Shown: positions 48,928 to 57,837 of the stretch, piece by piece
Layout: every line of letters begins with the position of its first letter
Position numbering within the stretch: position 1 is the stretch's first letter
Assembly: GCA_029973955.1 (NCBI GenBank)
Contig: JARKQJ010000170.1
Location: 1-64,000 of the forward strand
Length of the DNA: 64,000 nt
Origin: Paludibaculum sp.
GTDB taxonomy: Bacteria > Acidobacteriota > Terriglobia > Bryobacterales > Bryobacteraceae
Reading direction: 5' to 3'
The notes under the pieces: model-generated
Database searches by the model: none
What the model was told of the DNA's origin: nothing
The model's input: only the letters and a program-made list of their open reading frames with translations
Translations under genes and position numbers: made by a program

Positions 48928-49889
48928 CGAGCGTGATCACGGCTGTGCGCAACGGAGCACGGTATCTGGCGGAAACCATCGCCAGCGTGCAGGCGCAGAG
49001 CTTTCAGGACTGGGAGTATTTGATCGTCGACGACGCCTCCGACGACGACACCTGCGAGGTGGTGGAGCGAATGCGGCAACGGGACCGGCGTCTGATTCTA
49101 TTGCGGAGGAGCGTGTGCGGCGGCCCCTATGCAGCGGCCAACGAGGCGGTGCAGCAGGCGCGCGGCGAGTTCCTTTTCCGGACGGATGGCGATGATCTTC
49201 AACCGCCTGAGCGGTTCGAGCGCCAACTGCGATTCCTGCGAGAAAACCAGCAATACCAGGCGTGCGTGAGCTACTGGCAGGCGTTCGACAAAGACGGTCT
49301 GATTGCAAACAGCGTGGCGACGGTACCGAGTCCAGGCGCGTTCCGCTGGTATCTGCTGTTGCGCGGAGCCAGCGTACACAGTTCGCTGTGCATCCGGCGG
49401 CAGGCATTGCTGGATGTGGGCTCCTACCGGGAACTGCCGTTGTCGCAGGATTATCGTTTGTGGTGTGAGCTGACGAGACGCGGATGGCTGGGAGTCATCA
49501 AGGAAGTTCTGTCCTATGTGAGGTATCACGAGGCCAGGTCGACCACGGTTCGTGGCTCGCTGCAGAGGGACCTGGCACTGGATGTACTGCGCGACCACTG
49601 GCTGGCGCTGACCGGCGAGCCATGCCCGCCGGAACTATTGGAGGCGTTGTGGGCAATGGGCTACAGCCTGCCGTCGGAGGTCGGCAGCGGGCTGGACGCG
49701 CTGGAGACATGGACCCGGCTTTGGCGGGCAGACAAGAGCTTAACCCCGCAGGATCGCGATGAGCTGGAAGCGCTGACGAGGCTGCGGAACAGGAAGTTTT
49801 TGCGCGCAAACCTGCGCAAGTCCCCGGCATCGACCATGTTGGCGGCGGCGCGGTATCTGGTGAGGCAGCCGTATCCGAAGACGGCCTAG
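48915..49889 (+). CDS. family 2 glycosyltransferase
   Basis: A 324-aa GT-A protein. SVITAVRNGARYLAETIASV at the start, YLIVDDASDDDTCEVVE for nucleotide binding, and FRTDGDDLQPPERF with the metal-binding DxD-type motif near residue 92. The later LPLSQDYRLWCELTRRG (about 175-190) is a typical ED-like acceptor region. It lacks membrane helices. It starts within the end of the asnB gene and is followed 8 bases later by a GT4 gene. Likely adds one sugar to the growing repeat unit. Confidence 0.9.
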   Translation: MHPVASVITAVRNGARYLAETIASVQAQSFQDWEYLIVDDASDDDTCEVVERMRQRDRRLILLRRSVCGGPYAAANEAVQQARGEFLFRTDGDDLQPPERFERQLRFLRENQQYQACVSYWQAFDKDGLIANSVATVPSPGAFRWYLLLRGASVHSSLCIRRQALLDVGSYRELPLSQDYRLWCELTRRGWLGVIKEVLSYVRYHEARSTTVRGSLQRDLALDVLRDHWLALTGEPCPPELLEALWAMGYSLPSEVGSGLDALETWTRLWRADKSLTPQDRDELEALTRLRNRKFLRANLRKSPASTMLAAARYLVRQPYPKTA

Positions 49890-49897
49890 CAACGGCG

Positions 49898-51052
49898 ATG
49901 AGAGTCTGCTACATCTGCTCGGAATATCCACCGGCGCCGCACGGCGGCATCGGGAGCGTGACGCAGGTGCTGGGCCGCGGCCTGGTCGCGCGCGGGCATG
50001 ATGTGAAAGTGATTGGCAGTTATTCCGATGCTCAGGCGACGACGCAGGATTGCGATGAAGGCGTGCGGGTATGGCGACTGGGGCGGCGAAGTGCGCCGTT
50101 GGGCTGGATTTCGGACCGGTACCAGGTATTCCGGCAGGTGGCCGCCTGGGCCAGACAAGGGTTGATTGACCTGGTAGAGTGCCCGGATTGGGAAGGCTGG
50201 GCGGCGGGGTGGCCCAGCTTGAGTGTGCCGGTGGTGGCGAGACTGCATGGGAGTCAGGCGTACTTCGCGTCGGAACTGCGACAGAAGTGCGAAAAGAGCG
50301 CACGCTGGCTGGAAGGCGCATCGTTGCGGCGGGCCTCCTTCTGGTGCTCAGTGAGCCGGTACACAAAGGAGCGGACCATCGAGTTGTTCGCGCCGGGCGG
50401 CGAGGACTGCACGGTGATCTACAACGGAGTGGAAACGGCCGAGGCGGGCAGACACGCAATGAGACAGCGCGGAGAAGTGGTCTTCTCCGGAACGCTGACG
50501 GAGAAGAAGGGAATCCGGAGTCTCATCCGCGCCTGGCCGCAAGTGCGCCAGCGCCATGGCGAGGCAGTGCTGCACGTGTATGGAAAAGACACCACCCGAG
50601 CCGGCGCGCATTCCATGCGGGAGTCGTTGGTGGCTGAGTTGCCGGAGGAGGCGCGGCCTTCGGTGATCTTCCATGGGCACCAGAGCAGAAGCGTGGTGCT
50701 GGAGCACCTGCAACGGGCGCATCTGGCGGTGTTTCCTTCCTATGCAGAAGCGTTCGCGATGGCGCCGCTGGAGGCGATGGGACAAGGTTGTCCGACGATC
50801 TACTCGAAGTTGGGGAGCGGGCCTGAACTGATCGATGACGGGAGCGACGGGCTGCTGGTAGACCCGTCAAAGCCTGTCGAAGTTGCAGATGCAATCCAGC
50901 GCATCCTGGAGAGTGAGGAGTTGGCGGCGAGTTTGGGAAGAAACGGGAAGGCCAAGGTGGAGTCGCGGTTTTCGATCAGCACCGTGCTGGGAGCCAATGA
51001 GGCTTTCTACGCCCAGTGCATTGAGCGATTTCAGAAGCAGCGAGCGAACTAG
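49898..51052 (+). CDS. family 4 glycosyltransferase
   Basis: A 384-aa GT-B retaining glycosyltransferase. N-terminal MRVCYICSEYPPAPHGGIGSV (donor loop GGIG), middle VVFSGTLTEKKGIRSLIRAW, and C-terminal HLAVFPSYAEAFAMAPLEAMGQGCPTIYS containing the conserved EAFxxxxLEAM nucleotide-sugar motif. Specificity is unknown. It is sandwiched between two GT2 genes (8 and 6 bases gap), within the same transcript, and lacks membrane helices. Confidence 0.92.
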   Translation: MRVCYICSEYPPAPHGGIGSVTQVLGRGLVARGHDVKVIGSYSDAQATTQDCDEGVRVWRLGRRSAPLGWISDRYQVFRQVAAWARQGLIDLVECPDWEGWAAGWPSLSVPVVARLHGSQAYFASELRQKCEKSARWLEGASLRRASFWCSVSRYTKERTIELFAPGGEDCTVIYNGVETAEAGRHAMRQRGEVVFSGTLTEKKGIRSLIRAWPQVRQRHGEAVLHVYGKDTTRAGAHSMRESLVAELPEEARPSVIFHGHQSRSVVLEHLQRAHLAVFPSYAEAFAMAPLEAMGQGCPTIYSKLGSGPELIDDGSDGLLVDPSKPVEVADAIQRILESEELAASLGRNGKAKVESRFSISTVLGANEAFYAQCIERFQKQRAN

Positions 51053-51058
51053 GGTCGC

Positions 51059-52003
51059 ATGCTGATCTCGGTCATTATCTGCACGTACCGGAGAGTGGCG
51101 GCGGTGCGGTCCTTATTTCACTGCCTGACGGCGCAGGAACTGCGCGGCTTTGAAGTCCTGGTAGTGGACGGGAGCGGAGAGAATTCGCCCGAGCGGGAAG
51201 CGGTGCGCGAACTGGTCGCGGAGGTGAGCAGTTGCCTCGATGTTCGTATGATCGAGTCCGCGAAGGGCTTGACGCGCCAGAGGAATCTGGGGTTGGCCGA
51301 ATCGCGTGGTGACGTGATCGTGTTCCTGGACGATGATGTGACGTTCGGCAAGGAGTTCCTGCGGCAGATCCGAGAATTACTGGAAAGCCCAGAAATGAAG
51401 GTTGTCGGAGGAATGTCGGGTTTCGACACGCTGCATTATGGACAACCGGTGAGCCAGCGGTGGCGGCTGCGGTCGAAACTGAAGATCGTGCCGGAACTTC
51501 GGCCGGGAGCGATAGACAGGTTGGGCCGGTCGATCCCCGTGAGCATGATGCAGCCGTTCCACGGATGCAAGCCGGTGGACTACCTGTATGGCTTCTGCAT
51601 GATCTACCGGCGCGAAGCGATCCAAGGGATGCGGTTCGACGAGGACCTGCCCACATATGCGGGAGAGGACCGCGAGTTCTCATATCGCGTGGGGCAGGAG
51701 TGGCGGTTGATGTTGTGCGGTGACCTGTTGATGGAGCACCATAGTGCGCCGGAATCGCGTGAGACCAGCGTGCAGCGGACGTACCAGGCAGGCTTTGGGA
51801 CAGGCCGGCTGCTGCGGCGGAATGCGTTGCTCCCGGCCGATCTTGTGGAGTTCGCGCGAGTCCTGGTTGGGGAGTTCTTCATCGATGTACTGGGGCTATT
51901 GCGCTCGCCCTCGAAGGAACGCGCACAGGCAGCTTTTGCGAGGGCGGGCGGCTTCCTGGCCGGTTGGAAATCGATGGGTGGAGGAGCGTGGGTTTCCCGA
52001 TGA
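51059..52003 (+). CDS. family 2 glycosyltransferase
   Basis: A 314-aa GT-A protein. LISVIICTYRRVAAVRSLFHCL starts the fold, FEVLVVDGSGEN follows, and IVFLDDDVTFGKEFL near residue 88-102 carries the metal-binding DDD. Further AGEDREFSYRVGQEWRL (about 200-216) is a catalytic-base/ED-type region. The C-terminus has a weakly hydrophobic helix. It overlaps the polymerase/ligase gene by ATGA. Its sugar specificity is not predictable. Confidence 0.9.
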   Translation: MLISVIICTYRRVAAVRSLFHCLTAQELRGFEVLVVDGSGENSPEREAVRELVAEVSSCLDVRMIESAKGLTRQRNLGLAESRGDVIVFLDDDVTFGKEFLRQIRELLESPEMKVVGGMSGFDTLHYGQPVSQRWRLRSKLKIVPELRPGAIDRLGRSIPVSMMQPFHGCKPVDYLYGFCMIYRREAIQGMRFDEDLPTYAGEDREFSYRVGQEWRLMLCGDLLMEHHSAPESRETSVQRTYQAGFGTGRLLRRNALLPADLVEFARVLVGEFFIDVLGLLRSPSKERAQAAFARAGGFLAGWKSMGGGAWVSR

Positions 52004-53445
52004 ATCTCGCATTACCAGCACCGTTTTCCGCGCGTGTAGCACCGGCTTCTCTCCGTAAGGCCCCCGTCCGGAAGTGGGGCTCCCCGGCGCAACTGCATTA
52101 CGTCACGCTGATTGAAGTACTGGTTTGCCTGGTGCCTTCCATGGTCTTGCTGGCGGTGGGAGAGCTGCGGATGTCGGCATACGCGCTGTTCGTTCCGCTC
52201 GTCGTGCTTCTGTTTTACCACACACTGATGCGCCAGGCGCTGGACGCGCTATCCCTGGCAGTGGGTCTCATTCCCGTAATGATGTTGCTGCGCGGGCTGT
52301 TCGTCTATAACTCGCTGCAGTTCATTCTGGCGGGGTGTTTCGTGATGGCGCTCGGCTCCGCGAGCGATCGCGCCCGGCTGTTGCGCAACAGGCCGCTGGT
52401 CTGGTTGACGGGAACGTGTACGGTTTACTGGCTGGTTTCGTTTGTGATCACCGGCGAGTACACCTCCAACTCCCGAATGGTGGAGTTGGCGTTGGCCTCG
52501 GCGTCGGTGTTCCTCTTGATGGGGCACCGTTCCCGCATGGCGACCGCGGCGGTGGGCATTGCCGTTTCCGGGCTTCTGATGGCAGCGGCCATGATGCCTT
52601 ACGGCGCACGTCTGGGCATGGTATCCGGCGTCTCAGACGTGACCATCGGCAACCCGATCACTTTGGGGCTGTCCGCATCGGTGGGCTACCTGCTGACGAT
52701 CGCCGATCGCGGCAAGTGGATGCTGCTGCACCAGAGACCTTTGGTGCGGCTGGCCTTGGGTCTGCTGGCCGGAGCGGCGCTGGTGCTTTCCACTTCCCGC
52801 GGAAGTTGGCTGGTGACCTTGATGGGCACCATCGTGATCCTTTTCCTGAACAAAGAAGGGCGCCGGCCGTTGTTGTGGTCTCTATTGCTGTTGGCCGTGC
52901 TGACTGCAATCCTGCTGCAGACAAAGCGCGGCGCGGCGATCAGCCACTACTTCGACAATGCAGTGGGTGAAGATCAGACATTGGAGAAACGGACGACGGG
53001 CCGGGCGAACCAGTGGGAGTCGATGCCGGCGGTGCTGCATGCGTCGCTTCTGTGGGGGTTCGGACCAGGCTCGGGTCGTGACGTGTCGCGGCGGTTCACG
53101 AAGGAAGGCAAGCCCTGGCACTCCCTGTATCTACTGGCGGGCGCGGAAACAGGGTTGCCGGGGATGATGGCGCTGCTTGTGCTGCTTGGGGTGCTGACGG
53201 TGAGAACCGTCCGCCACCTGCGCGCCACTGGAGAAATTGTGCCGCTGATGGCACTGATTGGTTTTTCCGTGATCGGAGTATCGACGTCCGGCATGGATGC
53301 CATATCCGGGGTCTTTCTTGGATACGCATTCGGAGGCGGCGATTACACGGGATTGGTCAGAATGCGGGTCGGACTCGCGACCGGTGCCGGGCCCACTCCA
53401 GACGATGCGGGAGAGCAATCGGCACCAGCTTGCGATCTGCCGTGA
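52000..53445 (+). CDS. O-antigen ligase/polymerase-like membrane protein (Wzy/WaaL superfamily)
   Basis: A 481-aa protein with about ten membrane helices and one larger loop between residues 320 and 360. The Wzy_C-type motif is at ALVLSTSRGSWLVTLMGTIVILFL near 258-281, with the characteristic SRG. Such proteins polymerise lipid-linked repeats or ligate glycans on the outer face of the inner membrane. Its presence beside a Wza/Wzc pair supports a Wzy-type pathway, although no Wzx flippase is visible in the window. The ATG at 52000 overlaps the previous stop. Confidence 0.85.
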   Translation: MNLALPAPFSARVAPASLRKAPVRKWGSPAQLHYVTLIEVLVCLVPSMVLLAVGELRMSAYALFVPLVVLLFYHTLMRQALDALSLAVGLIPVMMLLRGLFVYNSLQFILAGCFVMALGSASDRARLLRNRPLVWLTGTCTVYWLVSFVITGEYTSNSRMVELALASASVFLLMGHRSRMATAAVGIAVSGLLMAAAMMPYGARLGMVSGVSDVTIGNPITLGLSASVGYLLTIADRGKWMLLHQRPLVRLALGLLAGAALVLSTSRGSWLVTLMGTIVILFLNKEGRRPLLWSLLLLAVLTAILLQTKRGAAISHYFDNAVGEDQTLEKRTTGRANQWESMPAVLHASLLWGFGPGSGRDVSRRFTKEGKPWHSLYLLAGAETGLPGMMALLVLLGVLTVRTVRHLRATGEIVPLMALIGFSVIGVSTSGMDAISGVFLGYAFGGGDYTGLVRMRVGLATGAGPTPDDAGEQSAPACDLP

Positions 53446-53545
53446 TCTGCGGGTTTGGGGACGAAGAGCACCTACGCGGGTAAGCAGTTTGCACGACGCT
53501 CGTTGATAGCCAATCAAATCCTGAACTGGAGAGCATACAGATAAC

Positions 53546-54535
53546 GTGCCGCAGCCCTCTCACTTGTTAATTGATCTCATGCGACGCCATGGAGCGACTT
53601 GTTCCACCGAGACATTCCAGTCGATGGTGAACACTTCGTTCCACGAGCACGAGGCCGCCGTTTACGATGAAATCCACCAGGCAATGTGGAAATCGTTGCC
53701 TGAGCACTTCTCCATCATTTCTGACCGCATTCTGGCTACCGGATCAGTGCCCGACTCCTTAAGCCTCTTGGATATCGGCTGCGGGACGGGACTTGGCACA
53801 GAATTGCTGTTGCACACCGAGATCGGCAAACGCGTTCGGGAGATTCATTTGCTGGACACGTCTTCCACGATGATGGATCACGCGGCGGTTCGATCACGCA
53901 ATTGGCCCGCGAGGACATTCACTTACCTCGGCGGCATGGCGGCGTTGCCCGAAGACAGCAAGTTTGACCTGGTGCTGGCCTCTTCGGTGCTTCACCACAT
54001 ACCCAATCTGGTGTGTTTCTTTGAACACGTTGCTGGCGTCCAGCGTCCAGGATCGTTCTTCATCCACTTACAGGATCCTAATGGAGACTATCTGGATGAT
54101 CCGGAACTACGGCATAGGACGGCCCTTGGGGCTAAGAACACACAGCCCCAGCTCCCTCGCTTCATCCTCCGCTTCTCTCCGGGGCGCATCCTGCGGAGAG
54201 TGCTGCGTGAATTGACTGGAAGACAGCATGAGACTTACATCGACTTGACTAACAAAGACCTCCTGGCGACAGAGGTGATTACTTCTCCGCTCACAGCGGA
54301 GGAGATCTGGAGCGTGACAGATGTTCATCTTTATGACGGCCTTGGAATCTCGCTCGGCGTCATGAAGAAGGAGTTGACGAAATATGAACTCATCCACACA
54401 CACTCGTACGCCTTCTTCGGTCACCTGTCGAGCGATCTGCCGCCTCCGCTTTTGCTGGAGGAGCGGCGTCTGCTGAGGAACAACGCCCCGAATGGTATGG
54501 ACCTCGCGGCAGTCTGGCGTAGGTGCAACTGCTAG
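53546..54535 (+). CDS. class I SAM-dependent methyltransferase
   Basis: A 329-aa protein. Motif I is LLDIGCGTGLGTELLL near residue 75; later come IHLLDTSSTMMDHA, FDLVLASSVLHHIPNLVCFFEHV and the C-terminal LLLEERRLLRNNAP. It looks like a Methyltransf_12-type enzyme. The GTG start at 53546 is preceded by GGAGAG about 13 bases upstream; an ATG at 53579 is an alternative. It is separated by 100 bases from the polymerase gene and by about 200 from the next, so the operon is looser here. The substrate may be a sugar or lipid-linked intermediate. Confidence 0.83.
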   Translation: MPQPSHLLIDLMRRHGATCSTETFQSMVNTSFHEHEAAVYDEIHQAMWKSLPEHFSIISDRILATGSVPDSLSLLDIGCGTGLGTELLLHTEIGKRVREIHLLDTSSTMMDHAAVRSRNWPARTFTYLGGMAALPEDSKFDLVLASSVLHHIPNLVCFFEHVAGVQRPGSFFIHLQDPNGDYLDDPELRHRTALGAKNTQPQLPRFILRFSPGRILRRVLRELTGRQHETYIDLTNKDLLATEVITSPLTAEEIWSVTDVHLYDGLGISLGVMKKELTKYELIHTHSYAFFGHLSSDLPPPLLLEERRLLRNNAPNGMDLAAVWRRCNC

Positions 54536-54742
54536 CCTTCTTGCCGCGATTGCTTGGGGTTGATGTGACCCGTGAGTTTGGTGGTGGCCGAATCTCCTGG
54601 ACAGACGAATCAGGTACTTCGAGATCGTCCGGACCTGCACAATCACTTGACGGAATGAACCCGCGGCAACGCCGCGCTGGTAGAGAGCCTGGATTCGAGC
54701 GTGAATGCCGACACCAAATATTTCGTTCCCAGAGCTGGCAGG

Positions 54743-55498
54743 ATGGCGGCTGCGCCTACTTTCCGGCTTGACGCCCTGGAGATTCACCTGTGGAGTGTAA
54801 AGCTGGAGGACTTCATCTCGCACAACCGTGAACTGGCACGGGTTCTGAGCTTTGAAGAATTGGTGGATGCTCAGAAGATCGCTTCAGATCTGGCGAGGGG
54901 CAGCTTCATCACCTGCCGCGGGTTGCTGCGCTACGTCCTGAGTTGCTACGTCGATGCGGCGCCCAAGGAGCTTCCCATCGAGTGGATGGAAGGCCGTCAT
55001 GCCGTTTTGGAGCTGGCGGGAAGCACGATTCGCTTCGATTACTCCTCCACCACCGGCGAAGCGCTGTACGTGGTTTCCGCGGATCGACCGCTGGGGGTGA
55101 GTCTGGCCGAACTGAAGACCGTGGATGAGGCTAGTCTCGCATCTCTGGATTCCCCGTTTACCTTAGCCGCGAATGAGCAGGAGGCGTTGCTGGGATTAAG
55201 CGAGGAGGCCCGCGCCGAGAAGTTCTTCCGGATCTTCACTAGAAGAGAGGCACTGGCGAAGGCTCAGTGGGGGAAATTGGCCATGAGCACTGCTGCCGGA
55301 GAGGGCGCGCGGGTTGCATCGTCGCCGATGCTCAGAATCCCTCCGGAGCCGGGCCGTCACACCGTAAACGGCTGGTGCGTAGAGGACCTGAAGGTTGTGG
55401 ATGGCCACGCCAGTGCGGTTGCGGCGCAGAACGATGATTGGCGGTTGCGGTGCATCTTCGTGAAACTGGATTCGGCTGAGAAAGGATGGAAGGCTTGA
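54743..55498 (+). CDS. phosphopantetheinyl transferase-like protein with degenerate active site
   Basis: A 251-aa protein of the Sfp-type 4'-phosphopantetheinyl transferase superfamily by layout: LEIHLWSVKLEDF start, RGLLRYVLSCYV near 60, then LPIEW. The key motifs are changed: F-N-x-SHS is FDYSST, GVDxE is GVSLAE (metal Asp to Ser at residue 120) and WxxKEA is FTRREA (residues 165-170). It may be inactive or have shifted function. If active it would prime the ACP at 34198. An in-frame GTG at 54701 is an alternative start; I prefer the ATG at 54743. It overlaps the next gene by 13 bases. Confidence 0.7.
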   Translation: MAAAPTFRLDALEIHLWSVKLEDFISHNRELARVLSFEELVDAQKIASDLARGSFITCRGLLRYVLSCYVDAAPKELPIEWMEGRHAVLELAGSTIRFDYSSTTGEALYVVSADRPLGVSLAELKTVDEASLASLDSPFTLAANEQEALLGLSEEARAEKFFRIFTRREALAKAQWGKLAMSTAAGEGARVASSPMLRIPPEPGRHTVNGWCVEDLKVVDGHASAVAAQNDDWRLRCIFVKLDSAEKGWKA

Positions 55499-56682
55499 AA
55501 CTGCTGGTGGTCAGCCACGTCATCCACTACCTGCACGAGGGATCGTTGCACGCCTATGGTCCGTACGCGCGGGAGATCGATGTGTGGGCCGACCTCTTCC
55601 ATGAGGTACGTATCGCAGCTCCGGTGCGGCAGGAAGCGCCGCCTGGCGATTGCCTGGCGTTTGAACGGCCCAATATTGTTGCGGTGCCACAGTTGGAGAC
55701 CGGTGGCGACACGTTCAGGGAAAAGGCCGCGCAGATGTTGAGCCTGCCCGTCCATTGCTGGCGCCTGGCTCGGGCGATGGCCGATGTCGACGCGATTCAC
55801 GTGCGCTGCCCGGGCAACCTGGGACTGCTCGGCGCCGTGCTGGCGCCGCTGTTTTCCGAGAAGATCGTCGCGAAGTACGCAGGGCAATGGCACGCGGGCG
55901 GCTTCATCGCCGCAACGTACAGGCTACAGCGCTGGATCCTGTGTTCGCGCTGGTGGCGGCGGGGCATTGTCACGGTGTATGGGCAGTGGCCCGGCCAACC
56001 GGCGCAGGTCGTGCCTTTCTTCACGTCGATGATGACTGGCGAGCAGGTGGCGCGTTCGCAGCGCATGGCTGCCGCGAAGCGGCTGCAGTGCCCGGCGCAG
56101 ATCCTGTATTCGGGACGGCTGGTGCCGGGCAAAGGGCTGGACGTCTTGCTGGAAGCTGTCCAGATGGCCTGGCAACGTGGAATCGACACGCGGTTGGCGA
56201 TTGTAGGCGACGGTCCGGAGCGGCCGCGCCTGGAGCGGCTCGCCATCACGTTGGGCATTGAGCAGAGAGTTCATTTCGAGGGAGCGGTTCCCTTTGGCGC
56301 GATGATGAACTGGTACGAGAAATCGCACATCCTGGTGCTCGCGTCCCAGTCAGAGGGCTGGCCGAAGGCGATCACCGAGGCCATGTGCCATGGTGTTGTC
56401 TGTGTTGGCAGCACGGAGGGTCTGCTGCCATGGATGTTGCAGGATCGGGGTTTGACCGTCCGGGCGGGCAATGCCGCCCAGTTGGCTGAGGCGCTTTCAG
56501 CGCTGATCGCCGATCCTCTGCTCTATTTAAAGCTCTCCCGGAATGCCGCTCAATGGGCACAGGGCTACTCACTCGAGGGCTTGCGAGAAGCGTTGCGTTC
56601 CCTGCTGGCGGAACGCTGGAATCTATCCCCAGCCGAGTTAACGCCGCCGGCCTCCTCCCCTGCCATGCAACCAGTTCGTTGA
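55486..56682 (+). CDS. family 4 glycosyltransferase
   Basis: A 398-aa GT-B glycosyltransferase. The N-terminus LKLLVVSHVIHYLHEGSLHAY leads to a donor-binding C-terminal domain with ILYSGRLVPGKGLDVLLEAVQ, LAIVGDGPERPRLERLA and ILVLASQSEGWPKAITEAMCHGVVCVG, the E-x7-E-type motif of GT4 (SEGWPKAITEAM). Membrane association may be peripheral. It starts within the end of the PPTase-like gene and is followed one base after its stop by another GT4 gene, so it is tightly operonic. Confidence 0.92.
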   Translation: MEGLKLLVVSHVIHYLHEGSLHAYGPYAREIDVWADLFHEVRIAAPVRQEAPPGDCLAFERPNIVAVPQLETGGDTFREKAAQMLSLPVHCWRLARAMADVDAIHVRCPGNLGLLGAVLAPLFSEKIVAKYAGQWHAGGFIAATYRLQRWILCSRWWRRGIVTVYGQWPGQPAQVVPFFTSMMTGEQVARSQRMAAAKRLQCPAQILYSGRLVPGKGLDVLLEAVQMAWQRGIDTRLAIVGDGPERPRLERLAITLGIEQRVHFEGAVPFGAMMNWYEKSHILVLASQSEGWPKAITEAMCHGVVCVGSTEGLLPWMLQDRGLTVRAGNAAQLAEALSALIADPLLYLKLSRNAAQWAQGYSLEGLREALRSLLAERWNLSPAELTPPASSPAMQPVR

Positions 56683-56683
56683 C

Positions 56684-57823
56684 ATGAAACTTGCCATGAA
56701 TTCGACGCCGGAAATCTCGACCGGACGGCCCGCATTGGGGCGAAGGCTCCGGATCATGCAGGTGATTGACTCCCTGGATATGGGAGGAGCGGAAAAGGTG
56801 GCGGTCAACCTGGCCAATCTGCTGCCGCGCGATCAATGCAAGTCCTACCTGTGTGTCACGCGCCGCGGTGGGCCGTTGCTGACACGGGTGGAAGACCATG
56901 TCGGCCTTTTGATTCTGAATCGAAGGGGCAGATTCGATCTCGCCGCGGTGCGGCGCCTGGTTTCGTTCGCCTCGCGGGAAGGGATCGATGTCTTCCACGC
57001 CCATGGTTCTTCGCTGTTCATCGCTCAGATTGCGGCGATGATGCAAGGCAAAGCCGCTGTGGTCTGGCACGACCATTGCGGCAAGGGGCCGCTCCACCGC
57101 AGTGCCGCTCTGTACCGTCTGGCCACTCGAAACGCGGGGGTCATCGCCGTGAATCGAGATCTGCTGGAGTGGGCCCGGAATCGTCTGCGCGTTCCAGCAG
57201 ACCGGCTGTGGTACGTACCCAACTGGGTGGAGCCGGTGAGGATGTCACAGTGCGCCACGGCGCTGCCGGGAAAGGACGGTCGGCGTGTGGTCTGCGTGGC
57301 GAACTTGCGCGGCGAGAAAGACCACGTCACACTGCTGCGTGCGCTGGCGCGAGTGAAAGACGCGGTGCCGGATGTCCACCTTCTGCTGGCCGGCGCCGCC
57401 GCGGAGCGCCAATATGAGCAGTACATCCACTCACAGATCGACCGGATGCAACTGGCGGAAAACGTAACTTGCCTGGGCGCCAGGGAGGATGTGGCATCGA
57501 TTCTGAGGGAGTCCGACATCGGGGTGCTGAGCTCCGAGTTTGAAGGGCTGCCCCTGGCGTTGCTGGAGTACGCCAGGGCCGGCCTGCCGGTGGTGGCCAC
57601 CGATGTGGGACAGTGCCGTGAGGTGCTGGACTCTGGACGCGTCGGATTCCTGGTGCCTCGCCGGTCTCCGGAGCCCTTGGCGGAGGCATTGATCCGGCTA
57701 CTGGCTTCGCCGGAGTTGCGCGCTCAGAGCGGAGCCGCCTTCCGTGAATTCGTCGCCGGACACTTCAGCCCTGAGATTGCGCTGCGGAAGGTGATGCAGA
57801 TCTACCACTCCATGCTGGTATGA
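56684..57823 (+). CDS. family 4 glycosyltransferase
   Basis: A 379-aa GT-B enzyme. IMQVIDSLDMGGAEKVAVNLANLLP is the classic N-terminal motif of GT4 sugar transferases. VVCVANLRGEKDHVTLLRALAR, HLLLAGAAAERQ and IGVLSSEFEGLPLALLEYARAGLPVVATDVG carry the donor-site EGLPLALLEYA motif. An internal start MNSTPE (56696) is also possible. Its stop overlaps the first in-frame ATG of the beta-helix gene. Specificity unknown. Confidence 0.92.
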   Translation: MKLAMNSTPEISTGRPALGRRLRIMQVIDSLDMGGAEKVAVNLANLLPRDQCKSYLCVTRRGGPLLTRVEDHVGLLILNRRGRFDLAAVRRLVSFASREGIDVFHAHGSSLFIAQIAAMMQGKAAVVWHDHCGKGPLHRSAALYRLATRNAGVIAVNRDLLEWARNRLRVPADRLWYVPNWVEPVRMSQCATALPGKDGRRVVCVANLRGEKDHVTLLRALARVKDAVPDVHLLLAGAAAERQYEQYIHSQIDRMQLAENVTCLGAREDVASILRESDIGVLSSEFEGLPLALLEYARAGLPVVATDVGQCREVLDSGRVGFLVPRRSPEPLAEALIRLLASPELRAQSGAAFREFVAGHFSPEIALRKVMQIYHSMLV

Positions 57824-57837
57824 CGGGGAGAACAATC

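Noticed and set aside
54523-54771. An 82-codon frame between the methyltransferase and the PPTase-like gene
   Set aside because: It overlaps both neighbours, has no ribosome binding site and no recognisable sequence.
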